A stretch of 8,405 nucleotides of DNA from Campylobacteraceae bacterium UBA1877 (GTDB lineage: Bacteria; Campylobacterota; Campylobacteria; Campylobacterales; Campylobacteraceae), in NCBI GenBank assembly GCA_002352945.1, contig DDHL01000034.1, positions 6,382 through 14,786 of the forward strand. Reading direction: 5' to 3'. This document shows, piece after piece, positions 1 to 6,264 of the stretch. Numbering within the stretch: the stretch's first letter is position 1; the number at the start of each line of letters is the position of its first letter. Below the pieces are notes generated by a model that made no database searches, was not told where the DNA came from, and was given only the letters and a program-made list of their open reading frames with translations. The position numbers and the translations under genes are program-made.

Positions 1-1
1 T

Positions 2-163
2 TGTTTTGGAGCTGCTATTCCAAATATAAAAATTTTAGCTGCCAGGCCAAGATGCATAGGAATTTGCGAAACCGAAGATGCTTTTATTATTGAATTTATC
101 GAAGCTCCAAAAGAGGAGCATCACAAAACAATGGAAGATTGGTCCAAAGCAGTCGTAAGTTAA
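2..163 (+). CDS. C-terminal fragment of an unrecognised protein
   Basis: An open frame runs from the window edge to a TAA at 161-163, giving 53 residues that begin CFGAAIPNIKILAARPRC and end in KTMEDWSKAVVS. The start lies outside the window. The fragment looks like real coding sequence: it mixes hydrophobic segments (IGICETEDAFIIEFIEAP) with a charged tail, and it is followed at once by a hairpin and T-tract. Three Cys residues lie in the first 23 residues (1, 18 and 22). I do not recognise the family from this tail and assign no function. An opposite-strand frame covering 35-232 is a shadow that runs through the palindromes and the terminator. Confidence 0.7.
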   Translation, partial: CFGAAIPNIKILAARPRCIGICETEDAFIIEFIEAPKEEHHKTMEDWSKAVVS

Positions 164-167
164 TACT

Positions 168-179
168 TTTACATGTAAA
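168..179. repeat. Iterated palindrome TTTACATGTAAA, copy 1
   Basis: Perfect 12-bp palindrome between the first gene's stop and yaiI, forming the left arm of the terminator hairpin. Confidence 0.85.
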
Positions 180-204
180 GCTCTTTGGCATATTTTTGCC
201 AAGT

Positions 205-218
205 CTTTACATGTAAAG
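205..218. repeat. Iterated palindrome CTTTACATGTAAAG, copy 2
   Basis: Perfect 14-bp palindrome, starting 38 bp after copy 1 core to core, and forming the right arm of the terminator hairpin just before the T-tract. Confidence 0.85.
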
Positions 219-271
219 AATCCTTTTTTCATACTTTCAAATAGGTGTATTTAATCTATTTTAAGCTATTG

Positions 272-277
272 TATAAA
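272..277 (+). promoter_or_regulatory. Possible -10 box for yaiI
   Basis: TATAAA within an AT-rich stretch (231-300) after the terminator, about 70 bases upstream of the chosen yaiI start. No clear -35 is visible, which is common in Campylobacterota. The rest of the 164-347 gap holds nothing else recognisable beyond the hairpin and palindromes. Confidence 0.35.
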
Positions 278-333
278 TGCTTTAAATGAAAACCTTACCT
301 AACCAAAGGTGCAACTTGAAAACTTTAAAACAC

Positions 334-339
334 AAAGGA
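334..339 (+). promoter_or_regulatory. Ribosome binding site that decides the yaiI start
   Basis: AAAGGA lies 8 bases before the ATG at 348, whose product starts MRIFVDADA, the conserved N-terminus of the UPF0178 family. An upstream in-frame GTG at 309 would add 13 residues that the family does not have and has no comparable site in front of it. Confidence 0.7.
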
Positions 340-347
340 AAAGATGG

Positions 348-797
348 ATGAGAATTTTTGTGGATGCAGACGCCTTTGCAAACAGTTTTAAAGAAATTTT
401 ATTAAGAAGGGTTTGCAAAGATAAAATCCCAACCACCTTTGTGGCAAATAAGAAAATCTCGATTCCAAAATTTAGTTTTATTACGATGGAAATTGTTGCT
501 CAAGGCATTGATAAAGCTGATAATTTCATTATCCAAGCTTGCAAAAAAGATGACTTGGTAATTACAGCCGATATTCCCCTAGCTTCTAAGGTTATACAAA
601 AGGGCGCAATGGCACTTGATCCTAGAGGAAAAATTTATGATGAAGAAAATATCAATAGCCTACTTGCAATGCGAAACCTTATGCAAGAGTTAAGAGATAG
701 CGGTGAGATTACAAAGGGTCCAAAAGCCATTGATGCAAAAAGCATTCGAAACTTCGCCAATAGCTTGCAAAAACTTCTATCTAAAGCTCACTACTAG
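348..797 (+). CDS. yaiI: UPF0178 (YaiI/YqxD, DUF188) family protein
   Basis: The 149-residue product matches the family's usual length of about 150. The N-terminal VDADA (acidic residues D6 and D8) heads a PIN/NYN-like fold. Further conserved blocks are TADIPLASKVIQKGA, LDPRGKIYDEENI, the MRNLMQELRDSGEITKGP segment and a C-terminal RNFANSLQKLL helix. The family's Asp residues suggest a metal-dependent nuclease-like site, but its cellular role is not established. It is cytosolic, with no signal peptide or membrane segment. One oddity is that the usual Cys-Pro after DADA is replaced by Phe-Ala. The gene converges on the DjlA-like gene, and the two stop codons share the bases CTAG at 794-797, leaving no room for a terminator between them. 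Family assignment is firm; function is unknown. Confidence 0.9.
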   Translation: MRIFVDADAFANSFKEILLRRVCKDKIPTTFVANKKISIPKFSFITMEIVAQGIDKADNFIIQACKKDDLVITADIPLASKVIQKGAMALDPRGKIYDEENINSLLAMRNLMQELRDSGEITKGPKAIDAKSIRNFANSLQKLLSKAHY

Positions 798-1552
798 GCT
801 TTAAGTTTTTTTAAAAGCTCATAAGCCTCATTGATTTGCTGGAGCTTTTTTGTTGCTTCATTGATTATATCTTGACTTGCACCCCTGCCCATTAAAACAT
901 CAGGATGGTGCTCTCTTACTAAAGAGCGGTATTTGGCTTTAATCTCTTTAAAGCTAGCACTTGGACTAAGACCTAAAACTTCATACGCTTTAGCTTCATC
1001 CATACTCTTTTGAGAAGCTTTATTGGCATAAAACTGCTCAAATTTTTGCACAAGACGCAGATAGTCTGATTGGCTGATTTTTAAAGCTTGGGCAATATCT
1101 TCTGTGATCATCCTCTCATTTTTTGAAAACTCTCCATCAATAAAGCAAAGATTTAATAAATACTCCATCAACCCAATGCAAGCCCGGTAAGATGCACCAG
1201 TAATTGAGCGGTAGTTTTGAGCAGCAATAATGGTATTTTCAAAAAACTCTTTTTCTCTTTTATAAATTGCTTTAAGTTCCTCTCTAGCCTCATTTGGTCT
1301 ATCAAAAACATTTGCTAAATCGGTTAAAGTTAAACTAATAAGCTGGGCTTCAAGCTCACTTACTCTTCCATCAGCCTTTGCAACTTTTGCCATAAGAGTT
1401 ACAATTAAGCCTGTTTCATGATTTTCTAAATTCCCACTATAGGGCTGTTTTTGCTCGAAATTTGCAGAGTTTGTATAGCTGCTTGCTTTATAATCTTTAG
1501 TCAGCCAGTAGTAGATAATAATAGCTATTACAACAAAAAGTAGTGTACTCAT
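794..1552 (-). CDS. djlA: DjlA-like membrane-anchored J-domain co-chaperone
   Basis: The 252-residue protein has three parts. One N-terminal membrane segment (about residues 3-17, LLFVVIAIIIYYWL) lacks a cleavage site. A TerB-like helical domain spans roughly 46-165, with the typical acidic loop KADGRVSELE and a second repeat FIDGEFSKNE. A C-terminal J domain (about 187-252) carries the HPD triad at 216-218. This is the DjlA architecture (E. coli DjlA, 271 residues). Such proteins sit in the inner membrane with the J domain in the cytosol and stimulate the ATPase of DnaK. Start choice: ATG at 1550-1552 is preceded by AAGGAAG on the minus strand. That site overlaps a copy of the iterated palindrome. 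The gene runs divergently from the antiporter gene and converges on yaiI. The specific DnaK clients cannot be inferred. Confidence 0.9.
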   Translation of the reverse strand: MSTLLFVVIAIIIYYWLTKDYKASSYTNSANFEQKQPYSGNLENHETGLIVTLMAKVAKADGRVSELEAQLISLTLTDLANVFDRPNEAREELKAIYKREKEFFENTIIAAQNYRSITGASYRACIGLMEYLLNLCFIDGEFSKNERMITEDIAQALKISQSDYLRLVQKFEQFYANKASQKSMDEAKAYEVLGLSPSASFKEIKAKYRSLVREHHPDVLMGRGASQDIINEATKKLQQINEAYELLKKLKA

Positions 1553-1560
1553 AAGCTTCC

Positions 1561-1572
1561 TTTACATGTAAA
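1561..1572. repeat. Iterated palindrome TTTACATGTAAA, copy 3
   Basis: Perfect 12-bp palindrome in the leader of the djlA-like gene. On the minus strand its right half runs into the Shine-Dalgarno sequence. CCTTT and AAAGG arms (1559-1575) could form a small hairpin covering that site. Confidence 0.85.
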
Positions 1573-1578
1573 AGGCAA

Positions 1579-1584
1579 ATTTTA
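1579..1584 (-). promoter_or_regulatory. Possible -10 box for the djlA-like gene
   Basis: TAAAAT on the minus strand, about 27 bases upstream of the start codon. If used, transcription would begin at or inside palindrome copy 3, so the leader would be very short. Confidence 0.4.
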
Positions 1585-1611
1585 CACAAAAAGAGAGTTT
1601 TAGACAATATG

Positions 1612-1638
1612 TGCTAAAATCAAAATTTTTTAAAGGGG
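1612..1638 (+). promoter_or_regulatory. Extended -10 promoter and ribosome binding site for the antiporter gene
   Basis: TGCTAAAAT at 1612-1620 matches an extended -10 (TGnTAwAAT). AAAGGGG at 1632-1638 is the ribosome binding site for the ATG at 1643. The leader would be about 15 bases. This promoter and that of djlA face away from each other in a 90-bp gap. Confidence 0.6.
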
Positions 1639-1642
1639 TTTA

Positions 1643-3262
1643 ATGCTTGGCATTATTGTAGCAACAATCTTTATTGCCATTTCTGCAAATGTACTTTTAA
1701 AACGGTTTGAACTTCCAACGATTATTGGCTACATCTTTACAGGAACTATAATAGCCTACACCTTTGGGCTTCATGAAGCCGCAAACAACCACACTCTTCA
1801 TGAAATTGCCGAATTTGGTGTAGTCTTTTTAATGTTTACCATTGGGCTTGAATTCTCTTTATCACACTTAAAAAGAATGAAATATGAGGTTTTTGTAACA
1901 GGCTCTTTACAAATTGGCATCACTGCTTTTTTTGTATATGCCACCTCCCATTGGATTTTAGGACTTGAAAAGAGCTTGAGTACAATCCTTTCTCTTGTCA
2001 TTGCCCTATCATCAACTGCTATTGTGCTTAAAACCTTTAATGAATCAGGGGAAATCAATAAGCGCCACGGCCAAAGGGCACTTGGAATTTTGATTATGCA
2101 AGATATTGCAGTTATTCCAATTTTGCTACTTTTGAGCTTTTTATCTTCAAATAGTGCTGATTTTTCCGGAGTCATAATAAAAACTGTGCTCAATGCCATT
2201 GGACTTCTAGCAATCTTATATATGATAAGCAAATACTTTTTAGAGCGCTTTTTTATCTCCATTACAAAAACAAACTCAGATGAACTTTTTGTAGGATCGA
2301 TCCTCTTTTTGGCCATTGGTTCATCTTATTTGGCTCATGAGATGGGATTTTCTTACTCTCTTGGAGCTTTTATTGCAGGAATGCTCATAGCAGAAACTAA
2401 GTTTAAACATCAAGCCGAAGCTGACTTGATTCCTTTTAGAGACCTTCTTTTGGGTCTATTTTTCATTACAGTTGGCATGCAGATAAAATTTGACATAATT
2501 TTTTACTATTTTCATATAATAATTGCTCTTTTAATTGCAATTGTAATCTTAAAATTTATTGTTATTTATGCAATAATTCGCATAACCGAACAGCGAAAAA
2601 CCGCTTTTAAAACCGCTTTAGCACTCGTTCAAGTGGGAGAATTTTCACTAGCTGTATTAGAACTTGCAAAATCAAATGGACTCATCCACTCACCCCACCA
2701 TCCAATCATGGTTGTAACTATTGTTATTTCAATGATTTTTACTCCAATTATTCTTAAAAACCTCACTTGGATTACAGATAAAATCATCCCTGCAACTGAG
2801 GATGATTTGATTGTTCCAGAGTACATATCCAAGGGAATCAAAAACCATGTGGTTATTTTGGGATATGGGGAGTTTGGACAGAGTCTTGCCCGCGCCTTTA
2901 GAGAAGAAGGGGAGCTTTATGTAGTGGTTGAGCGAGATATCCACTCATACCACAAAGGGGTTGCAAATGGAGATCCAATCATCTTTGGAAACGCCTTAAA
3001 AAAAGAGGTTTTAAGAAGCACATACTACAAAGATGCAAAGCGGATTATTGTAGCAATCGATAATCCGAAAAAACTTTATGAAGTTTGTGAAATTCTTTTA
3101 GCCTCAGTTGCAAGTGAAAAGATAGTGGTAAAAGTACATAGTTATAGAGAAAAAGATATGCTTGAATCTTTAAATATTGAAAATATAATTGTTGAAAACG
3201 AAGTTACAAGCAAGGCTGTATTGAAAAACTGTACAAATTCTACAAAGGAAAATAATGTTTGA
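1643..3262 (+). CDS. kefB: Kef-type monovalent cation/proton antiporter (CPA2 family) with TrkA-N domain
   Basis: The 539-residue inner-membrane protein has an N-terminal Na/H-exchanger-type domain of about a dozen hydrophobic helices (roughly 1-375). It includes SSTAIVLKTF, the ion-path motif MQDIAVIP with D154, and VQVGEFSLAVLELAK. A cytosolic Rossmann (TrkA-N/RCK) domain follows, with NHVVILGYGEFG placing the nucleotide-binding glycines at 407, 409 and 412, and the acidic VVERD after strand 2. E. coli KefB/KefC are about 600 residues; this protein stops soon after the Rossmann fold. It shows no recognisable C-terminal extension, and no KefF/KefG-like ancillary gene is visible nearby. It therefore probably exports K+ or Na+ in exchange for H+ under nucleotide control. 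The glutathione gating of the E. coli proteins should not be assumed. The kefB symbol follows family usage and is not proof of K+ specificity. The 3' end overlaps patB by 8 bp. Confidence 0.85.
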   Translation: MLGIIVATIFIAISANVLLKRFELPTIIGYIFTGTIIAYTFGLHEAANNHTLHEIAEFGVVFLMFTIGLEFSLSHLKRMKYEVFVTGSLQIGITAFFVYATSHWILGLEKSLSTILSLVIALSSTAIVLKTFNESGEINKRHGQRALGILIMQDIAVIPILLLLSFLSSNSADFSGVIIKTVLNAIGLLAILYMISKYFLERFFISITKTNSDELFVGSILFLAIGSSYLAHEMGFSYSLGAFIAGMLIAETKFKHQAEADLIPFRDLLLGLFFITVGMQIKFDIIFYYFHIIIALLIAIVILKFIVIYAIIRITEQRKTAFKTALALVQVGEFSLAVLELAKSNGLIHSPHHPIMVVTIVISMIFTPIILKNLTWITDKIIPATEDDLIVPEYISKGIKNHVVILGYGEFGQSLARAFREEGELYVVVERDIHSYHKGVANGDPIIFGNALKKEVLRSTYYKDAKRIIVAIDNPKKLYEVCEILLASVASEKIVVKVHSYREKDMLESLNIENIIVENEVTSKAVLKNCTNSTKENNV

Positions 3263-4379
3263 TTTTGATAAACCGACAAATAGATTAACAACGCATACTG
3301 AAAAATGGGGAAAATTTGACCCTTCAATCATTCCAGCATGGGTTGCGGATATGGATTTTGAAGCACCAAAGTGCGTTGTTGATGCTTTAAAAAAGAGAGT
3401 TGAGCACGGTATTTTTGGATATACAAAGGTTGATGAAGAGCTTGTGGATGCAACAATTAGTTTCATAAAACGCCAGCACAATTGGGAGATTAAAAAAGAG
3501 TGGCTAACGTGGGTTTCTGGTGTTGTTCCTAGCATGAATATAGCTTGCAAAATGATTGAATCTAACCAAAGAGTTCTCACAACATCACCAATTTATCCAC
3601 ATTTTTACAAAGCCCCCAAAATGACAGGGCGAGAAGTAGATATTGTAAGGCTTACATGTAAAGAAAACAGATGGACTTTGGATTTTGATGCACTTGAAGC
3701 TGCAATCACTCCCCAAACAAAGCTTTTTATGCTTTGTAACCCCTATAATCCTGGCGGTACGGTCTTTACATGTAAAGAGTTGGAGCGCTTAAGAGAAATG
3801 GCTAAAAAGCATGATTTGCTCATCGTAAGCGATGAAATTCATGCAGATTTAATCCTAAACCCAAAGGCAAAGCATATTCCTATTGCATCAATTAATGATG
3901 ATTTAGCAAACCGTACCATCACCCTCATGGCTCCTAGCAAAACCTTTAATATTGCTGGATTAAATTGCTCTTATGCCATCATTCCCAACCCTTCGCTGAA
4001 ACGCAGGTTTGAAAAAGCTATGGGCAAGCTCAATGGTGGAGTAAATTTGTTAGGTTTAACGGCTGCAAAAGCTGCCTATAAAGATGGTGACGAATGGCTA
4101 AAGGCTTTGCGCGAATATTTAGCCCAAAATTTGACCTTGGTACAAGATTTTGTAAAAAACCACCCTCCTCTAAAACTTTGTGACCAAGATGCTACTTTTT
4201 TGGCTTGGATAGATTGCAGTGGGCTTAAAACTAATCCTTATGAGCTTTTTTTAGAATATGGTGTTGCACTAAGTGATGGCAAGGATTTTCTAGGTGAAGG
4301 CTTTGTGAGACTCAACTTTGGATGCCCAAAAGATACGCTAAAAGAGATCTTAAACAGGATGAGCAAAGCCCTAAAATAG
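3255..4379 (+). CDS. patB: PLP-dependent C-S lyase, PatB/MalY family (cystathionine beta-lyase-like)
   Basis: The 374-residue fold-type I PLP enzyme belongs to the MalY/PatB branch, which cleaves the C-S bond of cystathionine or cysteine conjugates to give pyruvate, ammonia and a thiol. Visible hallmarks are WVADMDFEAP (29-38), NPYNPGG (162-168), SDEIHADL with the pyridine-nitrogen Asp at 193, the PLP-binding Lys229 in APSKTFNIAG, and the carboxylate-binding Arg352 in GFVRLNFGCP. Length is close to the usual 380-390. The ATG at 3255 lies inside the last codons of the antiporter gene. It is preceded by AAGGAAAAT, so expression is probably coupled to that gene. Two copies of the iterated palindrome are embedded in the coding sequence, encoding LTCKE and FTCKE. 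Its likely role is methionine biosynthesis or sulfur-amino-acid turnover; MalY-type enzymes can also have regulatory roles. Exact substrate is uncertain. Confidence 0.9.
   Translation: MFDFDKPTNRLTTHTEKWGKFDPSIIPAWVADMDFEAPKCVVDALKKRVEHGIFGYTKVDEELVDATISFIKRQHNWEIKKEWLTWVSGVVPSMNIACKMIESNQRVLTTSPIYPHFYKAPKMTGREVDIVRLTCKENRWTLDFDALEAAITPQTKLFMLCNPYNPGGTVFTCKELERLREMAKKHDLLIVSDEIHADLILNPKAKHIPIASINDDLANRTITLMAPSKTFNIAGLNCSYAIIPNPSLKRRFEKAMGKLNGGVNLLGLTAAKAAYKDGDEWLKALREYLAQNLTLVQDFVKNHPPLKLCDQDATFLAWIDCSGLKTNPYELFLEYGVALSDGKDFLGEGFVRLNFGCPKDTLKEILNRMSKALK
3652..3661. repeat. Iterated palindrome core TTACATGTAA, copy 4
   Basis: 10-bp core inside patB, followed by AG on the right only. Read in frame as L-T-C-K-E. 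Confidence 0.8.
3764..3777. repeat. Iterated palindrome CTTTACATGTAAAG, copy 5
   Basis: Perfect 14-bp palindrome inside patB, starting 113 bp after copy 4 core to core. Read in frame as F-T-C-K-E. Confidence 0.85.
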
Positions 4380-4401
4380 CGGAAATAAATCTTCTAAAAT
4401 T

Positions 4402-4451
4402 GCATATCGGTAAAACTGTGTAAAAAAAGATATGCCTAAAACGCATATCGG
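4402..4451. promoter_or_regulatory. Repeated GCATATC half-sites upstream of aor (candidate operator)
   Basis: GCATATCGG occurs at 4402-4410 and again at 4443-4451, 41 bp apart (about four helical turns). Between them, GATATGC at 4429-4435 is an inverted copy, so 4429-4449 forms a 7-7-7 inverted repeat (GATATGC, 7-bp spacer, GCATATC). The region lies 42-91 bp upstream of the aor -10 box. The dyad architecture resembles a site for a dimeric regulator. A ModE-like molybdate/tungstate sensor is a reasonable guess given the downstream enzyme, but the bases do not match the E. coli ModE consensus closely. It could also be the weak end hairpin of patB, although no T-run follows. Confidence 0.5.
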
Positions 4452-4470
4452 GAATTAAACAAATTTTATC

Positions 4471-4521
4471 AAACTTTAAAGTTTTTTTGCGTTATGATAT
4501 AAGAAATTCACCGCAAAGGAG
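4471..4521 (+). promoter_or_regulatory. aor promoter with overlapping AT palindrome, and ribosome binding site
   Basis: A perfect 14-bp palindrome, AAACTTTAAAGTTT (4471-4484), runs into a T-tract. TATGAT at 4493-4498 follows as a plausible -10, with the T-rich upstream stretch typical of Campylobacterota sigma-70 promoters. AAGGAG at 4516-4521 is a strong ribosome binding site 6 bases before the ATG at 4528. The palindrome sits where a regulator would block or assist polymerase. It could also act as a weak patB terminator with its following T's. Confidence 0.5.
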
Positions 4522-4527
4522 ACTTAA

Positions 4528-6264
4528 ATGTCTGATATGATTTATCGAGTTAACATGACCACATTACAATCTACAATCGAGCCGGTACCTGAGGCTTGGA
4601 TGGGATTGGGCGGACGAGGACTTACTTCTACAATCGTAGCGAGCGAAGTTGATCCAGAGTGCCATCCTCTAGGACCTAACAATAAGCTTGTTTTTGCTCC
4701 GGGTTTGCTTTCAGGAACAAGTGCAGCAAACAGTGGAAGAAACTCTTGTGGTGCTAAAAGTCCTTTAACAGGAGGTATCAAAGAGAGTAATGTTGGTGGT
4801 ACGAGTGCTGGGATTATGGCAAAATTAGGGGTTAAAGCTCTTATCATCGAAGGTTTACCAAAAGATGATTCAACTTTTTATCACTTACATATAACAAAAG
4901 ACAAAGTAGAATTTTTTCAAGTTCCTGAATTAGTTGGTAAGAACAACTATGAAGTTTTGGATTATATGCTTGAAAAGTACAACAAAAAAGTTGCAGTTAT
5001 GAGTATCGGAACTCCAGGTGAGATGCGTATGAATCTAGCGAACATCTCAGTCAAAGACCCAGGTGGTAAGCTAAGAAGTCATGGTCGTGGTGGACTTGGT
5101 GCTGTTATGGGTTCTAAAAAAATTAAATGTATCACTATTGATGCTGAAAAGTATAAAGAAGTTACAATCGCAGATCCAGAAAAATTTAAAGAAGCAAGTA
5201 AAGTTTTCACAAAAGCGTTACAAGAAAACCCAATTAGTGGGGAAGGATTACCAGCATTTGGAACAAATGTCCTTGTAAACATTTTAAATGAAGCAGGTGG
5301 TTTACCAACAAGAAACTTCCGTGAAGGTACATGGGAACATGCTGAAAAAATTTCTGGTGAAACAATGGCAGAAAATATTAAAGCTCGTGGTGGAAAGACT
5401 ACACACGGCTGTCACGCTGGTTGTGTTATCCAGTGTTCACAAGTTTACAATGATAAAGAGGGAAATTTCCTTACTTCAGGGTTTGAATATGAGACGATTT
5501 GGGCATTTGGATCAAATATGGGGATTGAAGATTTAGACCAAATAGCAAAGATAGATGCACTGATGGATGATTTAGGTGTTGATTCTATCGAGACAGGGGT
5601 TACTTTTGGGCTTGCTGTTGAAGCTGGGATTTTGGCATATGGAGATGGCGTTAGAGCATATGAACTTATCGCAAATGATATCGCAAATGGTACACCACTA
5701 GGTCGTATCTTGGGTAGTGGTACACATGTTCTAGGAAAGATTTATGGTTTAGTAAGAGTTCCAACTGTAAAAGGACAAGCAATGCCTGCTTATGAACCTC
5801 GTGCAGTTAAAGGTCAGGGTATCACCTATGCAACTTCAACGATGGGAGCTGACCATACAGCTGGATATGCAGTTGCAACAAATATCTTAAATTCAGGTGG
5901 TTATGTTGATCCACTTAAAAAAGATGGACAAGTTGAACTTTCAAGAAACCTTCAAATCGCTTCAGCTGCTGTTGATAGTACTGGTATGTGTATCTTTGTA
6001 GCATTCCCAGCACTTGATGATCCAAAGTGTTTACCAGCTCTTATAGATATGATAAATGCAAGATTTGGTATAGCTCTAACAGGAGATGATGTAACAAACT
6101 TGGGTAAAAATATCTTAAAAATAGAAAGAGAATTTAACCTCAAAGCTGGTTTAACAAGTGCTGATGATAGATTACCTGAATTTATGAAATACGAAGCCTT
6201 ACCACCACACAATGTGGTTTGGGATTTTACCAATGAAGAAATCGATGCATTCTGGGATTTCTAG
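4528..6264 (+). CDS. aor: Aldehyde ferredoxin oxidoreductase, tungsten (or molybdenum) bis-pterin enzyme
   Basis: The 578-residue product is of AOR-family length (about 580-620). It would oxidise aldehydes to carboxylates, or reduce acids with low-potential electrons, at a W/Mo bis-pterin site next to one [4Fe-4S] cluster, probably in the cytosol since no signal peptide is visible. Visible motifs are GLGGRGL (26-32), NSCGAKSP (72-79), both pterin-binding signatures DDLGVD (347-352, form DxxGxD) and DSTGMC (483-488, form DxxGxC), and the cluster Cys at 295, 299 and 303 with C488 as the fourth. The D483-to-C488 spacing equals D489-to-C494 of Pyrococcus furiosus AOR. The first three Cys are spaced C-x3-C-x3-C instead of C-x2-C-x3-C. 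From memory this is seen in a large bacterial subgroup. No AorA-like ferredoxin or FAD subunit lies beside it. The next gene abuts the stop. The aldehyde substrate and the choice of W or Mo cannot be read from the sequence. Confidence 0.93.
   Translation: MSDMIYRVNMTTLQSTIEPVPEAWMGLGGRGLTSTIVASEVDPECHPLGPNNKLVFAPGLLSGTSAANSGRNSCGAKSPLTGGIKESNVGGTSAGIMAKLGVKALIIEGLPKDDSTFYHLHITKDKVEFFQVPELVGKNNYEVLDYMLEKYNKKVAVMSIGTPGEMRMNLANISVKDPGGKLRSHGRGGLGAVMGSKKIKCITIDAEKYKEVTIADPEKFKEASKVFTKALQENPISGEGLPAFGTNVLVNILNEAGGLPTRNFREGTWEHAEKISGETMAENIKARGGKTTHGCHAGCVIQCSQVYNDKEGNFLTSGFEYETIWAFGSNMGIEDLDQIAKIDALMDDLGVDSIETGVTFGLAVEAGILAYGDGVRAYELIANDIANGTPLGRILGSGTHVLGKIYGLVRVPTVKGQAMPAYEPRAVKGQGITYATSTMGADHTAGYAVATNILNSGGYVDPLKKDGQVELSRNLQIASAAVDSTGMCIFVAFPALDDPKCLPALIDMINARFGIALTGDDVTNLGKNILKIEREFNLKAGLTSADDRLPEFMKYEALPPHNVVWDFTNEEIDAFWDF

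Larger units (their letters stand above)
167..229 (+). terminator. Nested hairpin plus T-tract downstream of the partial gene
   Basis: Two copies of the palindrome, at 167-180 and 205-218, can pair with each other over 14 positions (one G-U). They enclose an inner stem of TTGGCA (185-190) against TGCCAA (197-202). A run of six T follows at 224-229. The element starts three bases after the upstream stop codon. A rho-independent terminator is the simplest reading. Each palindrome could instead fold on itself, but only into a small weak hairpin. Confidence 0.6.

Noticed and set aside
309..347. Longer yaiI reading from an in-frame GTG
   Set aside because: The extra 13 residues are outside the family's conserved start, and the good ribosome binding site (334-339) points to ATG 348.
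168..1572. TTTACATGTAAA as an ordinary transcription-factor operator
   Set aside because: Five of eight copies are inside coding regions of unrelated genes and the aor promoter has none, so a classical regulon is less likely than an iterated genomic motif.
1798..2316. Minus-strand open frame of 172 codons inside the antiporter gene
   Set aside because: It is antisense to a well-conserved membrane domain, has no family resemblance, and its Lys/Ser-rich composition is what an antisense frame of a membrane gene gives.
3170..3580. Minus-strand open frame across the antiporter-patB junction
   Set aside because: It lies antisense to two clearly real genes and has no recognisable domain.
4402..4451. 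CRISPR-like or satellite repeat array
   Set aside because: There are only three 7-9 bp half-sites in mixed orientation, with no regular repeat-spacer structure.
4542..4847. Minus-strand open frame of about 100 codons in the 5' part of aor
   Set aside because: Antisense shadow of a highly conserved AOR region, with no supported start signal.
5720..5730. Additional ACATGT in aor (ACACATGTTC)
   Set aside because: Only the 6-bp centre matches and the TT/AA flanks are absent, so it is not counted as a copy of the palindrome.
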